Assembly (NCBI RefSeq): GCF_008312885.1
Contig: NZ_VSSO01000002.1
Coordinates: 359,846-423,845, forward strand
Source of the DNA: Lolliginicoccus suaedae
GTDB taxonomy: Bacteria; Actinomycetota; Actinomycetes; Mycobacteriales; Mycobacteriaceae
Length of the DNA stretch: 64,000 bases
Reading direction: 5' to 3'
The translations under genes were made by a program, and so were the position numbers. The notes beneath the pieces are model-generated. The model saw nothing but the letters and a program-made list of their open reading frames with translations. It searched no databases and had not been told where the DNA came from. Positions within the stretch are counted from its first letter, which is position 1; every line of letters starts with the position of its first letter. Shown piece by piece: positions 1 to 7,420 of this stretch.

Positions 1-1
1 C

Positions 2-358
2 GGAAAAGGCGCGGCCGGGGCGCTCCGCGGTACCGCCGGAGTGCTCAAGGAGCTCGAGCGCAAGCAGAAGTCCCGCGCCACCCGCGCCATCCGCGATGCC
101 CTCGACCGCGCCCTCATCGACCTCGCCGGCTACTACCGCGACGCGCTCCTCGCCAGCCTGGGCGCCAGCATCGGACCGATCCATCCGGACAAGGCCGATG
201 CCATCGCCCGGCTCGCCCGCGCCACCCGTCCCGAGACGCTGCTGCACTGCATCGATGCGATCCTGCACTGCCGCGACGCCCTCGCCACCAACACCAAGCC
301 CGAGCTCGCCATCACCGCGATGCTCACCACCATCAGCGAGCACATGCGCCAGGGATGA
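2..358 (+). CDS. holB: DNA polymerase III subunit delta' (3' part only)
   Basis: C-terminal portion of the clamp-loader delta' subunit, cut by the window edge; the reading frame is open from base 2 with no start seen, so the gene begins upstream. The visible 118 residues are mostly helical and carry the LERKQKSRATRAIRDALDRA and LAGYYRDALLA segments typical of the C-terminal collar domain of actinobacterial DnaX/HolB-type proteins. The stop is TGA at 356-358, followed about 90 bp later by a tRNA gene. In mycobacteria holB also lies next to a tRNA-Thr, which supports the call. It cannot be separated from a DnaX-like paralogue on this fragment alone. Confidence 0.75.
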   Translation, partial: GKGAAGALRGTAGVLKELERKQKSRATRAIRDALDRALIDLAGYYRDALLASLGASIGPIHPDKADAIARLARATRPETLLHCIDAILHCRDALATNTKPELAITAMLTTISEHMRQG

Positions 359-447
359 TGCAGGGTCCCACGCGCGCGACCAGCATGTTTTCCAAACCCC
401 GCGCCCACCCGCTAGACTGCACAACGCCGAGGCGAACGCCCCGGCAC

Positions 448-520
448 GCCGCCTTAGCTCAGTCGGTAGAGCGCTTCACTCGTAATGAAAAGGTCGGGGG
501 TTCGATTCCCCCAGGCGGCT
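448..520 (+). tRNA. tRNA-Thr (anticodon CGU)
   Basis: Full cloverleaf by eye: acceptor stem GCCGCCT at 448-454 pairs with AGGCGGC at 513-519, discriminator T520. The D stem is GCTC/GAGC (457-460/469-472). The anticodon loop CTCGTAA at 479-485 puts CGT at 481-483. The T arm is GGGGG-TTCGATT-CCCCC (496-512). The anticodon stem has one C-A mismatch at its top pair. The CCA end is not encoded. Confidence 0.95.
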
Positions 521-524
521 CACG

Positions 525-562
525 GAAAGCCCCAGGTCATGGATTTCTGGCCTGGGGCTTTC
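525..562 (+). terminator. Hairpin terminator after tRNA-Thr
   Basis: A perfect 12-bp stem, GAAAGCCCCAGG (525-536) and CCTGGGGCTTTC (551-562), encloses a 14-nt loop five bases after the tRNA. There is no long T run, as is usual in high-GC actinobacteria. It could also end the facing lipoprotein gene (stop at 577), so it probably works in both directions. Confidence 0.8.
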
Positions 563-576
563 GGCGTTCTTGGGCA

Positions 577-921
577 CTACACGGGGGCTGATTCGGTGGT
601 GCTGTCGAGGTCGGCGTCGCGGATGGGGATGTCCTTGTTCTCCTCGACCTCGCAGAAGGCGATGATGACGAGCACAGCAGCATCGACCGCGACCTCGCTG
701 TCGGCTGGGTCGGTCTCGGTGGTCTGGCCGTCCTGGGTGGAGTCGTCGGATTCCTCGCGGAGGAACTCGGCCGCGGTCTCGCGCTTCTCGCTGGTGCTCT
801 GCTCGTTGAAGGTCGCGCAGGTGACGTCGCCGCCGGTGTTCGTGCTGCAGCCGGTCGCGACGAGGAGCATGAGCGTCGCGAGGGTCGCCGCTCCGCGCGA
901 TGCACGGGTAAGGGGTGGCAT
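577..921 (-). CDS. Small putative lipoprotein, function unknown
   Basis: 114 residues. The N terminus is a clear lipoprotein signal: a short basic start, a hydrophobic stretch and the lipobox LVATGC (Cys at about residue 25), so it is predicted to be anchored outside the membrane. The mature part is small and very acidic, with two further Cys residues (one in DVTCATF, one in IAFCEVEE) that could form a disulfide. The TC-x-x-F followed by an amphipathic helix ending in AAEFLREE loosely resembles HdeA-like small secreted proteins, but that is only an impression. Start ATG 921 has an AAGGAG ribosome site. It faces the tRNA gene and is not in an operon. Confidence 0.6.
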   Translation of the reverse strand: MPPLTRASRGAATLATLMLLVATGCSTNTGGDVTCATFNEQSTSEKRETAAEFLREESDDSTQDGQTTETDPADSEVAVDAAVLVIIAFCEVEENKDIPIRDADLDSTTESAPV

Positions 922-1329
922 GTCTTGCTCCTTGTCCTGCGTGCGCGGCGAGCTTCCCCCGCCGTCGCTGTGTACGAGTTATGCCCATCGGGAGGGCTGG
1001 CAAACATGCGCGGCGGGCACGCTATCCGCGTCGGCGAGGGAAGAGCTCCTGCGCTTTGGTCTTGAGCCCTTGGACGGTGTAGCCGATCCGGTCCTCGTCA
1101 CCGTGGATGAACGAGGATGCGAGCGCGGTGAATTGCATCCAGGTGCCGTGGGGCGGGATCGGCGCGATGGACAGCGGGCCCGCGGCACCAAACGCAGGGT
1201 CGCGTGGGCATGTACTGCGCTGGCGTTGTTTAGGGCGGCAGCGGGCGGGTACCCGGTCGACGGACAAGGGACGGCCGCGATGGTGGATTCTCGCGGGCCG
1301 GGGACGAAGTCCGCAGGAAGGTGAGCAGG
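922..1329. other. Intergenic region with no convincing gene
   Basis: About 400 bp between the leftward lipoprotein gene and a rightward small gene. It must hold both promoters. A short leftward frame ending at 1022, with an internal ATG at 1138, reads as 38 protein-like residues (MQFTALASSFIHGDEDRIG at its start). It has no recognisable family and no clear ribosome site, so it is not called; it may be a gene remnant. Confidence 0.4.
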
Positions 1330-1602
1330 ATGAGCAGGAACGATGCCGGCGAGGACGAGAAGCAGCGCCGCAGCGGATCAGCCTCCAGCGAGAAGAAGGC
1401 CCACGACGAGAAGACCCGGGAGCAGAAGTCCAGGGAGCAGTGGAACGAGGGCAACGAGACCGGCAATGGGCTGTCGCGAACGGTGGATGACCTCGAGGAG
1501 GACATCATCGAGGAGCGGGAGCGCGAGGGCGCGACCGGCAACGTCAGCGAGCGCGCCGACGTGCGGCCGATCGGCTCGGAGAGCGACGACGTCCCTGACT
1601 AG
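1330..1602 (+). CDS. Small, highly charged hypothetical protein
   Basis: 90 residues and almost entirely hydrophilic: the first half is rich in Lys, Glu, Arg and Gln, the second half is acidic (VDDLEEDIIEERER). No hydrophobic core, signal peptide or membrane segment is visible, so it is probably disordered or a helical stress-type protein. ATG 1330 is preferred over GTG 1321 because AAGG at 1318-1321 sits about 8 bases before it, whereas it abuts the GTG. It is followed 17 bp later by a membrane-protein gene on the same strand, so the two may be co-transcribed. No family recognised. Confidence 0.5.
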   Translation: MSRNDAGEDEKQRRSGSASSEKKAHDEKTREQKSREQWNEGNETGNGLSRTVDDLEEDIIEEREREGATGNVSERADVRPIGSESDDVPD

Positions 1603-1619
1603 CGGGAGGATTCGAGAAC

Positions 1620-2000
1620 GTGGCAACAAAGCTACTGAGCGCCCAGGGCGCGGCAAGAGGGATGGGCTGGGCAACGATCGCCTACAGCGCCGCCGTGCTC
1701 GCGAAGCCGAGAGTCCTGGCAGCGCCCTCGGGCCTCGTCGATGGGGCCAGCGAGGTGCCCCGTTCGGTGGGGCTGCCCGTGCGTGCCCTGGCGGCGCGCG
1801 ATGCAGCAGTCGGGGCAGCGATGGTCCTCGCGCCGGCTGGACCCGCTCTGCGGCTGGCCACGGGAGCCCGGGCGGCCTCTGACCTGGCTGACGCCGCGAT
1901 CTTCGGGGCGGGGCTGGAATCCCGCGGCCGGGCCCTCAAGATCGGTGGCTTCGCTGCCGCATGGGGAATCCTCGGGCTGGCCTGCATGACCCGCATGTGA
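1620..2000 (+). CDS. Small integral membrane protein, hypothetical
   Basis: 126 residues, Ala/Leu-rich, with three or four hydrophobic stretches (around residues 15-30, 60-75 and 105-122). The core pattern RALAARDAAVGAAMVLAP followed by ATGARAASDLADAA resembles the small actinobacterial DUF4267-like membrane proteins, in which an ARD-x-x-x-G helix is followed by a R-x-x-x-D-x-x-D helix. The family assignment is tentative. The GTG start at 1620 has a GGGAGG site at 1604-1609, 10 bases upstream. It lies 17 bp after the charged small protein and 32 bp before the DsbA-like gene, so the three genes may form an operon. Confidence 0.55.
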   Translation: MATKLLSAQGAARGMGWATIAYSAAVLAKPRVLAAPSGLVDGASEVPRSVGLPVRALAARDAAVGAAMVLAPAGPALRLATGARAASDLADAAIFGAGLESRGRALKIGGFAAAWGILGLACMTRM

Positions 2001-2032
2001 CGCCGGGCTGATCGAACGAAGGGAGCTTCCGC

Positions 2033-2746
2033 ATGACTGTTCACGCCGAGGCCGGAACCGTGGTGGTGTATTCCGACGTGGCGTGCCCGTGGGCGACGCT
2101 CGCGCTGCACCGGTTCTACCAGTGGCGGAGCAAGGCGGGCCTCGATGGGGCCCTGCTGGTGGATTTTCGATTGTTCTCCCTCGAGGAGGCCAGCGGGCAG
2201 CCCTTGTCCAAGTCGTTGGCCGAAGCCACGATTCCCGTGGCGGGGGCGTGCGCGCCCGAGCTGGCGTGGCACATGTGGCAGGGAGGGGAATCGACGTGGC
2301 CGACTACCTCCTTGCTCGCGAACGAAGCGGTCCATGCGGCCGCGCTGCAGTCCGCCGCGGCGGCGGAGGAATTGGACAGGGAGCTGCGCCGGGCGTTGTT
2401 CCGGGATAGCCGGAACATCAGCTTGCGCGCGGAGATCCTGCGTGCCGCCGACCGCTGCGAGCATGTGAATGGCGAGCTGCTGGGCAATCACCTTGATTCA
2501 GGAACTGCACGCGAGGCGATGATCGACGGTTTCCGGAACCGGCCGGAGGAGGTCGTGGGCAGCCCGCACTTCTTTCTCCCCGACGGCAGCGACGCCTTCA
2601 ACCCAGGGGTGGAGTTCCACTGGGAGGGCGAGCCTGGCGAAGGGTTCCCAGTAATCGACCGTGATGATCCGCAGCGCCTGGAGGATCTCATCGACGGCGC
2701 GGTGGTCGGCTCATCCCAGTCCCAGGGCGGACGCGCCACGCGCTGA
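2033..2746 (+). CDS. DsbA-family thioredoxin-fold protein with CPWA in place of CXXC
   Basis: 237 residues with a DsbA/FrnE-like layout: a first strand ending in YSDVACPWATLALHRFYQW, a helical insertion, and a C-terminal GSPHFFLPDG strand containing the cis-Pro-like region. The motif at the active-site position is Cys18-Pro-Trp-Ala21, so the resolving Cys is missing. A true disulfide exchange role is unlikely; members of this subgroup may act as glutathione- or mycothiol-type isomerases or transferases. No signal peptide is present, so it is predicted to be cytosolic. Start ATG 2033 has a GGGAG site (about 2021-2025). It faces csbD across a strong terminator. Confidence 0.75.
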   Translation: MTVHAEAGTVVVYSDVACPWATLALHRFYQWRSKAGLDGALLVDFRLFSLEEASGQPLSKSLAEATIPVAGACAPELAWHMWQGGESTWPTTSLLANEAVHAAALQSAAAAEELDRELRRALFRDSRNISLRAEILRAADRCEHVNGELLGNHLDSGTAREAMIDGFRNRPEEVVGSPHFFLPDGSDAFNPGVEFHWEGEPGEGFPVIDRDDPQRLEDLIDGAVVGSSQSQGGRATR

Positions 2747-2780
2747 GCGGGCCGCTGTCTGATCGGCCGACCGCACGCGA

Positions 2781-2817
2781 CCGGGGCGGGCCACTATGGT
2801 GCTGTGGCCCGCCCCGG
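2781..2817. terminator. Bidirectional hairpin terminator
   Basis: Perfect 14-bp stem CCGGGGCGGGCCAC (2781-2794) and GTGGCCCGCCCCGG (2804-2817) with a 9-nt loop. It lies between the convergent DsbA-like gene (stop 2746) and csbD (stop 2825) and can serve both. Confidence 0.85.
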
Positions 2818-2824
2818 AAGGCGC

Positions 2825-3022
2825 CTACTCGCGGAAGGTGCGCTTGCCCTTCTCCGCTGCATCGCTGAGGCGATCCTTGGCCTGCTTGGCCTGGCCCGCG
2901 GCCTTGTCCGCGATGCCTTCGCGCTCGGTATCGGGATCATTGCTGGCGCGGCCGGCGACTCGCTTGGTCTCGCCCTTGGCCTCTTGCGCCTTGTGGCGAA
3001 GCTTGTCCATGAACTTAGCCAT
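2825..3022 (-). CDS. CsbD-family stress protein
   Basis: 65 residues, matching the short CsbD family: MAKFMDKLRHKAQEAKGETK, then GRASNDPDTEREGIADKAAG and QAKQAKDRLSDAAEK. Typical features are present: high charge, a K-G-x-x-K-x-x-x-G pattern and no Cys. CsbD proteins are induced by general stress in several bacteria, but their molecular function is not known. Start ATG 3022 has a perfect AGGAGG site. Its upstream neighbour, the DUF2231 gene, is divergent, with about 130 bp between the two starts holding both promoters. Confidence 0.85.
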   Translation of the reverse strand: MAKFMDKLRHKAQEAKGETKRVAGRASNDPDTEREGIADKAAGQAKQAKDRLSDAAEKGKRTFRE

Positions 3023-3152
3023 TGTTGCCTCCTTCTTGCTTGGGTTCGCTCCCCCTGGTCAATGGGTTTCCCGCTGGGGCGATGGCTAAACATCGGAGCG
3101 GAGGGTCTTTGGGTCCAGTTTGATCGCGACCGGTCCGGGTAGTTCCTTGGCT

Positions 3153-3959
3153 ATGGATATTCATGGCTTGATGCGCAAGGTCGAGGACCTCGAGTGGCTG
3201 GATCCGGCCGGTGATGCCTTGGCGAAAATCGGTGAGCGCGTGGCTGGGGAGGGGAGGCCGGGAGAAGTCCTGAGGGGCAAGGAGATCGGGCACCCGCTCC
3301 ACCCGGTGCTGATCCATCTTCCCATGGGGGCCTGGACGTCGGCGATGATCGTGGATCTGGTGACGACGGCTCATCCGGTCGCGCGGCGCCTGGTGGCCGT
3401 TGGGCTGCTGGCCTCGCCGGCGGCGGCGATCAGCGGCCTTGCCGAGGTGCCTGGTCTTGATCGGGAGCAGCGCCGCGTCGCGGTGGTGCATGTGTTGTCC
3501 AACGCGATCGCCCAGGGATGCTTCGCTGCCGCGTGGTCGCAAGGCAAGGATCGGCGCTTGCGGGCGCGGGCATGGGGCCTCGCTGGGGTTGCCGCGATGG
3601 GGGCGGCGGGCACGTTGGGCGGGCATCTGGCCTACGCGCAGGGCGCTGGAGTGGGGCGCTGGCGAGCGGCGCCGCCGGAGGTGTCGGCGCGGTCGGCTGC
3701 CCAGCATGGGGGCGCGATGGTGCGTCCTGGCCATGTCGCCGAGCTTCTCGACAATCCCGATCCCGGTGCGGCGCTGGTGCTCGAGAGGGGCGTGCCAAGG
3801 GTTCGCACCGGTGGCTCGGACCCGGGCGAGGACGGTGCGCTGGTGATCGTGACGCGCGCGGCGCTGGATCATCGGTTCCGGGGCGGGCCGCCCTCGTCGA
3901 GCGACCTGGAGGAGCAGGCCGCCGCGCTCGATACGCTGGCTCGCTCGCTGGGGGCGTAG
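3153..3959 (+). CDS. DUF2231-family membrane protein
   Basis: 268 residues from ATG 3153. The N-terminal part has the DUF2231 hallmark LHPVLIHLPMGAWTSAMIVD (about residues 48-67), followed by three more hydrophobic segments, including LVAVGLLASPAAAISGL and a G-rich helix GLAGVAAMGAAGTLGGHLAY. In many actinobacteria this membrane domain is fused to a Rieske ferredoxin domain. Here the C-terminal 90 residues carry no CXH/CXXH pair, so the Rieske part appears absent or replaced. An in-frame alternative start 33 bp upstream would add 11 residues without improving the signal. Function unknown, possibly redox-linked because of the usual fusion. Confidence 0.7.
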   Translation: MDIHGLMRKVEDLEWLDPAGDALAKIGERVAGEGRPGEVLRGKEIGHPLHPVLIHLPMGAWTSAMIVDLVTTAHPVARRLVAVGLLASPAAAISGLAEVPGLDREQRRVAVVHVLSNAIAQGCFAAAWSQGKDRRLRARAWGLAGVAAMGAAGTLGGHLAYAQGAGVGRWRAAPPEVSARSAAQHGGAMVRPGHVAELLDNPDPGAALVLERGVPRVRTGGSDPGEDGALVIVTRAALDHRFRGGPPSSSDLEEQAAALDTLARSLGA

Positions 3960-3989
3960 TGCTGCCGACCAGCGGATGCGATGAATGGT

Positions 3990-4024
3990 GAGTATCTAGC
4001 CACGTCCGGGGTGGCTGGATACTC
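3990..4024. terminator. Inverted repeat: terminator of the DUF2231 gene or a regulator site
   Basis: GAGTATCTAGCCAC (3990-4003) and GTGGCTGGATACTC (4011-4024) pair over 14 positions with one G-T wobble and a 7-nt loop. It starts 30 bp after the DUF2231 stop, which suits a terminator. It is also 64 bp upstream of the -10 element of the GntR gene, so an operator role is possible. Confidence 0.6.
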
Positions 4025-4087
4025 ATGATCGTCCCCGCGCCAAGCAGGGGGGGCGGTAGTGAGGATGCGCGAGCACAGGCGCAGGGG

Positions 4088-4101
4088 TATAAATACTTCT
4101 T
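4088..4101 (+). promoter_or_regulatory. Putative -10 element for a leaderless GntR transcript
   Basis: TATAAA at 4088-4093 is a strong -10 hexamer in otherwise G/C-rich DNA. Transcription would begin about 7 bases later, at or next to GTG 4102 (with ATG 4108 in frame). No ribosome site is visible, so a leaderless mRNA is the simplest reading. Confidence 0.5.
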
Positions 4102-4857
4102 GTGTCTATGTTGCATCCCAGTTCGGCCGATGAGGCCGCCATCAGCCTCGGCAGCGCGCCCCGCTCCGCGTCCGACCGTGCCTACGAGTCGGTCAAGGAG
4201 CGCATCATCACCGGCGCCCTGGCAGGCGGCGAGCTGATCAGCGAGGGAGATGTTGCCCGCGAGCTGGGTGTCTCGCGCACACCGGTGCGCGAGGGCTTCC
4301 TGCGGCTGGAGGCCGAGGGGTGGATGCGTCTGTACCCGAAGCGGGGCGCGCTGGTGGTCCCGATCGCGCCCGGAGAGGCCGAGTCCGTCGTGGAAGCACG
4401 CTTCCTGGTGGAGGTGCAGGCCGTTCGTCGGCTCGCCGGAGAGGCCTCCGCGCGCGCGGAGGCAGTGCAGCGCCTGGAGCATGTAGTGCAGCAAATGCGT
4501 GAGGACGCGCGGTCAGGCGATGTGGCCGCCTTCAGCGCGGGCGATGCGCGCTTCCACGAGGTGATCGTGGAGGCACTGGGCAATCCGTTGCTCGAGGGCT
4601 TCTACGCGACGCTGCGGGACCGGCAGCGTCGCATGTCATACGACTCGGTCGTCTCGCGCGAGCAGGCAGCGGAGGACATCCTTGCCGACCATGGCGCGCT
4701 GGTCGAGGCGATCCGGGAGGGCGATGCGGAGCTGTATGCCGAGCGGGTGTGGTCGCACATGCGGTCAGTGCATCGCTTGCCGCAGCGTCCGCGCCCGGAT
4801 CATTGCTGGCTGCCGGGCCTGTCGGGCACATCGAGCAGCGAGGAGCGGGGCGCATGA
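4102..4857 (+). CDS. GntR-family (FadR/FCD subfamily) transcriptional regulator
   Basis: About 251 residues. A winged helix-turn-helix occupies about residues 25-90: AYESVKERIITGALAGGELI, then SEGDVARELGVSRTPVREGF and RLYPKRGALVV. The helical FCD ligand-binding domain follows (about 100-235), with ARFLVEVQAVRRLAG, FHEVIVEALGNPLL and a final HMRSVHRL His that would help bind a metal or carboxylate ligand. The stop overlaps the start of the MFS gene by 4 nt (ATGA), so the regulator and transporter are translationally coupled and the regulator probably senses a transporter substrate. The leaderless GTG 4102 is preferred; ATG 4108 is an alternative. Confidence 0.85.
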   Translation: MSMLHPSSADEAAISLGSAPRSASDRAYESVKERIITGALAGGELISEGDVARELGVSRTPVREGFLRLEAEGWMRLYPKRGALVVPIAPGEAESVVEARFLVEVQAVRRLAGEASARAEAVQRLEHVVQQMREDARSGDVAAFSAGDARFHEVIVEALGNPLLEGFYATLRDRQRRMSYDSVVSREQAAEDILADHGALVEAIREGDAELYAERVWSHMRSVHRLPQRPRPDHCWLPGLSGTSSSEERGA

Positions 4858-6098
4858 AAGCCGCGAGCACCAGCGAGCGCCGGTTCTGGCTGCCGGTGGC
4901 GGTGTCCTTGTTCGCCATCGCGTGGGGCGGCAATGAGTTCACGCCTCTGTTGACGATGTATCGCCTGGACCAGGGCTTCTCCGATGTCGTGGTGGATACG
5001 TTGTTGTTCGCGTATGTCCTGGGGATCGTTCCGGCGCTGCTGCTGGGCGGGCCGTTGTCGGACAGGTGGGGCCGCCGGGCGCTGATGGTGCCCGCGCCGT
5101 TGGTGGCGATCGCGGGATCCGCGGTGCTGGCGGCAGGCTCGGATCATGCAGCTGTGCTGATCGGGGGTCGCTTGCTCTCGGGGGTGTCGCTGGGCCTGGC
5201 GATGGCGGTGGGGGGCAGCTGGTTGACGGAGCTCTCGCGCGCGCCGTTCGAGCCTGGCGCGGCACCGGGTGCTGGCCCGCGACGGGTGGCGATGTCGTTG
5301 ACCGCGGGATTCGGTGTGGGTGCTGGCGTGGCGGGCGTGCTGGCGGAGTGGGGACCGTGGCCCAGCGGCTTCCCGTACCTCTTTCACATAGCGGTGACCG
5401 TGGCCGGGTTCGTGTGGTTGCTCGGAGTCCCGGAGACTCGGGCGGACATCCCGGCGGACAAGCGGGCGGCCCCGTTGCGGGAGGATCTGCGCATCCCGTC
5501 GGTGGCACACCGGCGCTTCTGGCTGGTGGTGGTGCCGCTCGCGCCGTGGGTGTTCGGCGCGGCCGCCTCGGCGTATGCGATCCTGCCGGCACTGATGTCG
5601 GAGCGGGTGTCGTCGGCACCGATCGCGTTCTCGGCGTTGCTGTGCCTGATCGCGCTGGGGTGCGGGTTCGGCATCCAAGCACTCGGCCGGCGGATCGATC
5701 GTCCTGGCTCTGCGCGCTCGTCGATCACGGCTTTCGGGTTGCTGATCGTGGCGCTGCCGCTGGCGGCGTGGGCTGCCTGGTCGCTGTCGATCCCCGTGGT
5801 GATCCTCGCGGCGGCGGTGCTGGGCATGGGTTATGGCATGGCGCTGGTCTCGGGCTTGCTGGAGGTGCAGCGCATCGCCACCCCCGATGACCTCGCGGGG
5901 CTCAACGCGGTGTTCTACTCGCTCAGCTATCTGGGGTTCGCGGTTCCGGTGACGATGGCGGTGGCGTCGTCGTGGCTGAGCTATCCGGTGATGTTCCTGG
6001 CGGGGATGACGCTGGCGGTGATGTGCCTGGCGCTGGTGCTGCTGGGTTCTCGGCGGCCGCGCGCAGTCAAGGCAGGTCCGGCAGGGGTCTCCGGGTGA
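4854..6098 (+). CDS. MFS transporter
   Basis: 414 residues with about 12 hydrophobic segments and the MFS loop 2-3 motif GGPLSDRWGRRALMVPAP (motif A, G-x-x-x-D-R-x-G-R-R). The ATG 4854 overlaps the regulator stop (ATGA), with GGAG upstream. Substrate unknown; coupling to a GntR regulator suggests a small carboxylate, sugar or drug. It runs convergently into the M1 peptidase gene, and the two coding regions overlap by 32 bp at their 3' ends, so there is no room for a terminator outside coding sequence. Confidence 0.85.
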   Translation: MKAASTSERRFWLPVAVSLFAIAWGGNEFTPLLTMYRLDQGFSDVVVDTLLFAYVLGIVPALLLGGPLSDRWGRRALMVPAPLVAIAGSAVLAAGSDHAAVLIGGRLLSGVSLGLAMAVGGSWLTELSRAPFEPGAAPGAGPRRVAMSLTAGFGVGAGVAGVLAEWGPWPSGFPYLFHIAVTVAGFVWLLGVPETRADIPADKRAAPLREDLRIPSVAHRRFWLVVVPLAPWVFGAAASAYAILPALMSERVSSAPIAFSALLCLIALGCGFGIQALGRRIDRPGSARSSITAFGLLIVALPLAAWAAWSLSIPVVILAAAVLGMGYGMALVSGLLEVQRIATPDDLAGLNAVFYSLSYLGFAVPVTMAVASSWLSYPVMFLAGMTLAVMCLALVLLGSRRPRAVKAGPAGVSG

Positions 6099-7380
6099 GC
6101 CACTCGTTCCACAGGCCGCCGAGGTCGTGGCGGGTGTAGTTGCTGGCGAGGTCGGTGAAGTTCTGGGTGGTGACGGTACCGAAGCGGTGCCGGGTGGTCC
6201 AGTCCTGCAGCAGCGAGAAGAAAGCGTCGTCGCCGATGCGGCAGCGCAGGGAATGCAGGGCGAGGGCACCGCGCTTGTAGACGCGATCATCGAAGAGGTT
6301 GCGTGGCCCGGGGTCGGTGAGGACGAGATCCTTGGGGCTGCGGTCGAGCTTGGTCCAGTAGTGCTCGGCCCATTCCTTGGCGCTCGGCCCGTCGCTGCGC
6401 TCGGACCAGAGCCACTCGGCGTAGCAGGCGAAGCCCTCGTGCAGCCAGATGTCATTGTACTGGGCGGCGGTGACGCTGTTGCCGAACCACTGGTGGGCGA
6501 GCTCGTGGGCGATCAGGCGCTCGGAGTCGCGGCTGCCGTCGCAGTGGTTGGCGCCGAAGATCGAGAGGCATTGCGCCTCGAGGGGGATCTCCAGCTCGTC
6601 CTCGGTGACGACGACGGTGTAGCTGGGGAACGGATAGGGCCCGAACATGCTGATGAAAGTAGTCATCATGTCGCGCTGCCGGGCGAAGTCGTGGTCGAAG
6701 CGGCGGCGCAGCGCCGGGGGCACCGCAGCCTTGATGAGCACGGGCGTGGCAGCGACGGTGTGGGTGGCGTAGCGGCCGATCTGCACGGTGGCGAGGTACG
6801 GCGACATCGGCTCGGGCTGGTCGTACACCCAGGTGGTGGTCCCGGCGCCGGACTTGCGGCTGACCAGCGTGCCATTGGCGAGCGCCTGGTAGGTGGACTC
6901 GGTGGTGATAGTGATGCGGTACGACGCCTTGGCGCTGGGGTGGTCATTGCACGGGAACCAGGTGCATGCGCCGTTGGGCTGGTTGGCAGTGAGAGCGCCC
7001 TCGGTGAGTTCCTCCCAGCCGATGCTGCCGAACATGTTGTCGAGCGGCCTGGGATGCCCGGCGTAGCGCACGTCGATGCGGATCAGGTCGCCGCGCCGGA
7101 TGGTGCCCGAGAGCTTGATGCGCAGCTTGTTGTCGCGCTGGCTGAACTTGATGCCACCGGAATCATTGACCTTCACCTTGGTGACCTTGAGCGCTGATCC
7201 GAGGTCGAGGGCAAGGGCTGTGAGGTCCTCTGTGGCCGTGGCGGTGACGAGCGCGTGGCCGTCGAGCCGGTTGGTGGTGACCCGGTAGGACAGCGCGAGG
7301 TCATAGCGGGACACCTGGTAGCCAGTGTTCCCGCTAGCGGGGAGGTAGGGGTCGAGCACGTTCCTGGACTTGCCGTTCAC
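6067..7380 (-). CDS. M1-family zinc metallopeptidase (aminopeptidase-like)
   Basis: 437 residues, shorter than classical PepN because only the N-terminal beta domain and the catalytic domain are present. The zinc site is HELAHQWFG (about residues 291-299), with the third ligand Glu in WLHEGFA exactly 18 residues after the second His (HEXXH-X18-E). The exopeptidase GAMEN-like strand reads PLEAQCLS. No signal peptide is visible. The GTG start at 7380 has an AGGAAGG site. It follows the Pls/PosA synthetase by 40 bp on the same strand, so it is probably co-transcribed and may trim peptides or process the synthetase product; that role is inferred. Its 3' end overlaps the MFS gene. Confidence 0.88.
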   Translation of the reverse strand: MNGKSRNVLDPYLPASGNTGYQVSRYDLALSYRVTTNRLDGHALVTATATEDLTALALDLGSALKVTKVKVNDSGGIKFSQRDNKLRIKLSGTIRRGDLIRIDVRYAGHPRPLDNMFGSIGWEELTEGALTANQPNGACTWFPCNDHPSAKASYRITITTESTYQALANGTLVSRKSGAGTTTWVYDQPEPMSPYLATVQIGRYATHTVAATPVLIKAAVPPALRRRFDHDFARQRDMMTTFISMFGPYPFPSYTVVVTEDELEIPLEAQCLSIFGANHCDGSRDSERLIAHELAHQWFGNSVTAAQYNDIWLHEGFACYAEWLWSERSDGPSAKEWAEHYWTKLDRSPKDLVLTDPGPRNLFDDRVYKRGALALHSLRCRIGDDAFFSLLQDWTTRHRFGTVTTQNFTDLASNYTRHDLGGLWNEWLTRRPLPDLP

Positions 7381-7420
7381 CGGTGCGTCCTTCCTGAGGG
7401 TGGTATCCCCGTGGGTGTCG

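Noticed and set aside
448-520. tRNA-Thr as an integration site for a genomic island
   Set aside because: No integrase gene and no repeat of the tRNA 3' end was seen downstream within the window.
1022-1267. A leftward 81-codon open frame in the gap after the first lipoprotein gene
   Set aside because: The first half reads like random high-GC sequence; only the last 38 residues look protein-like, and no ribosome site or family supports it.
4800-6455. A 551-codon open frame antisense to the MFS gene
   Set aside because: Arg/His/Pro-rich shadow; the plus-strand MFS motif and coupled start are convincing.
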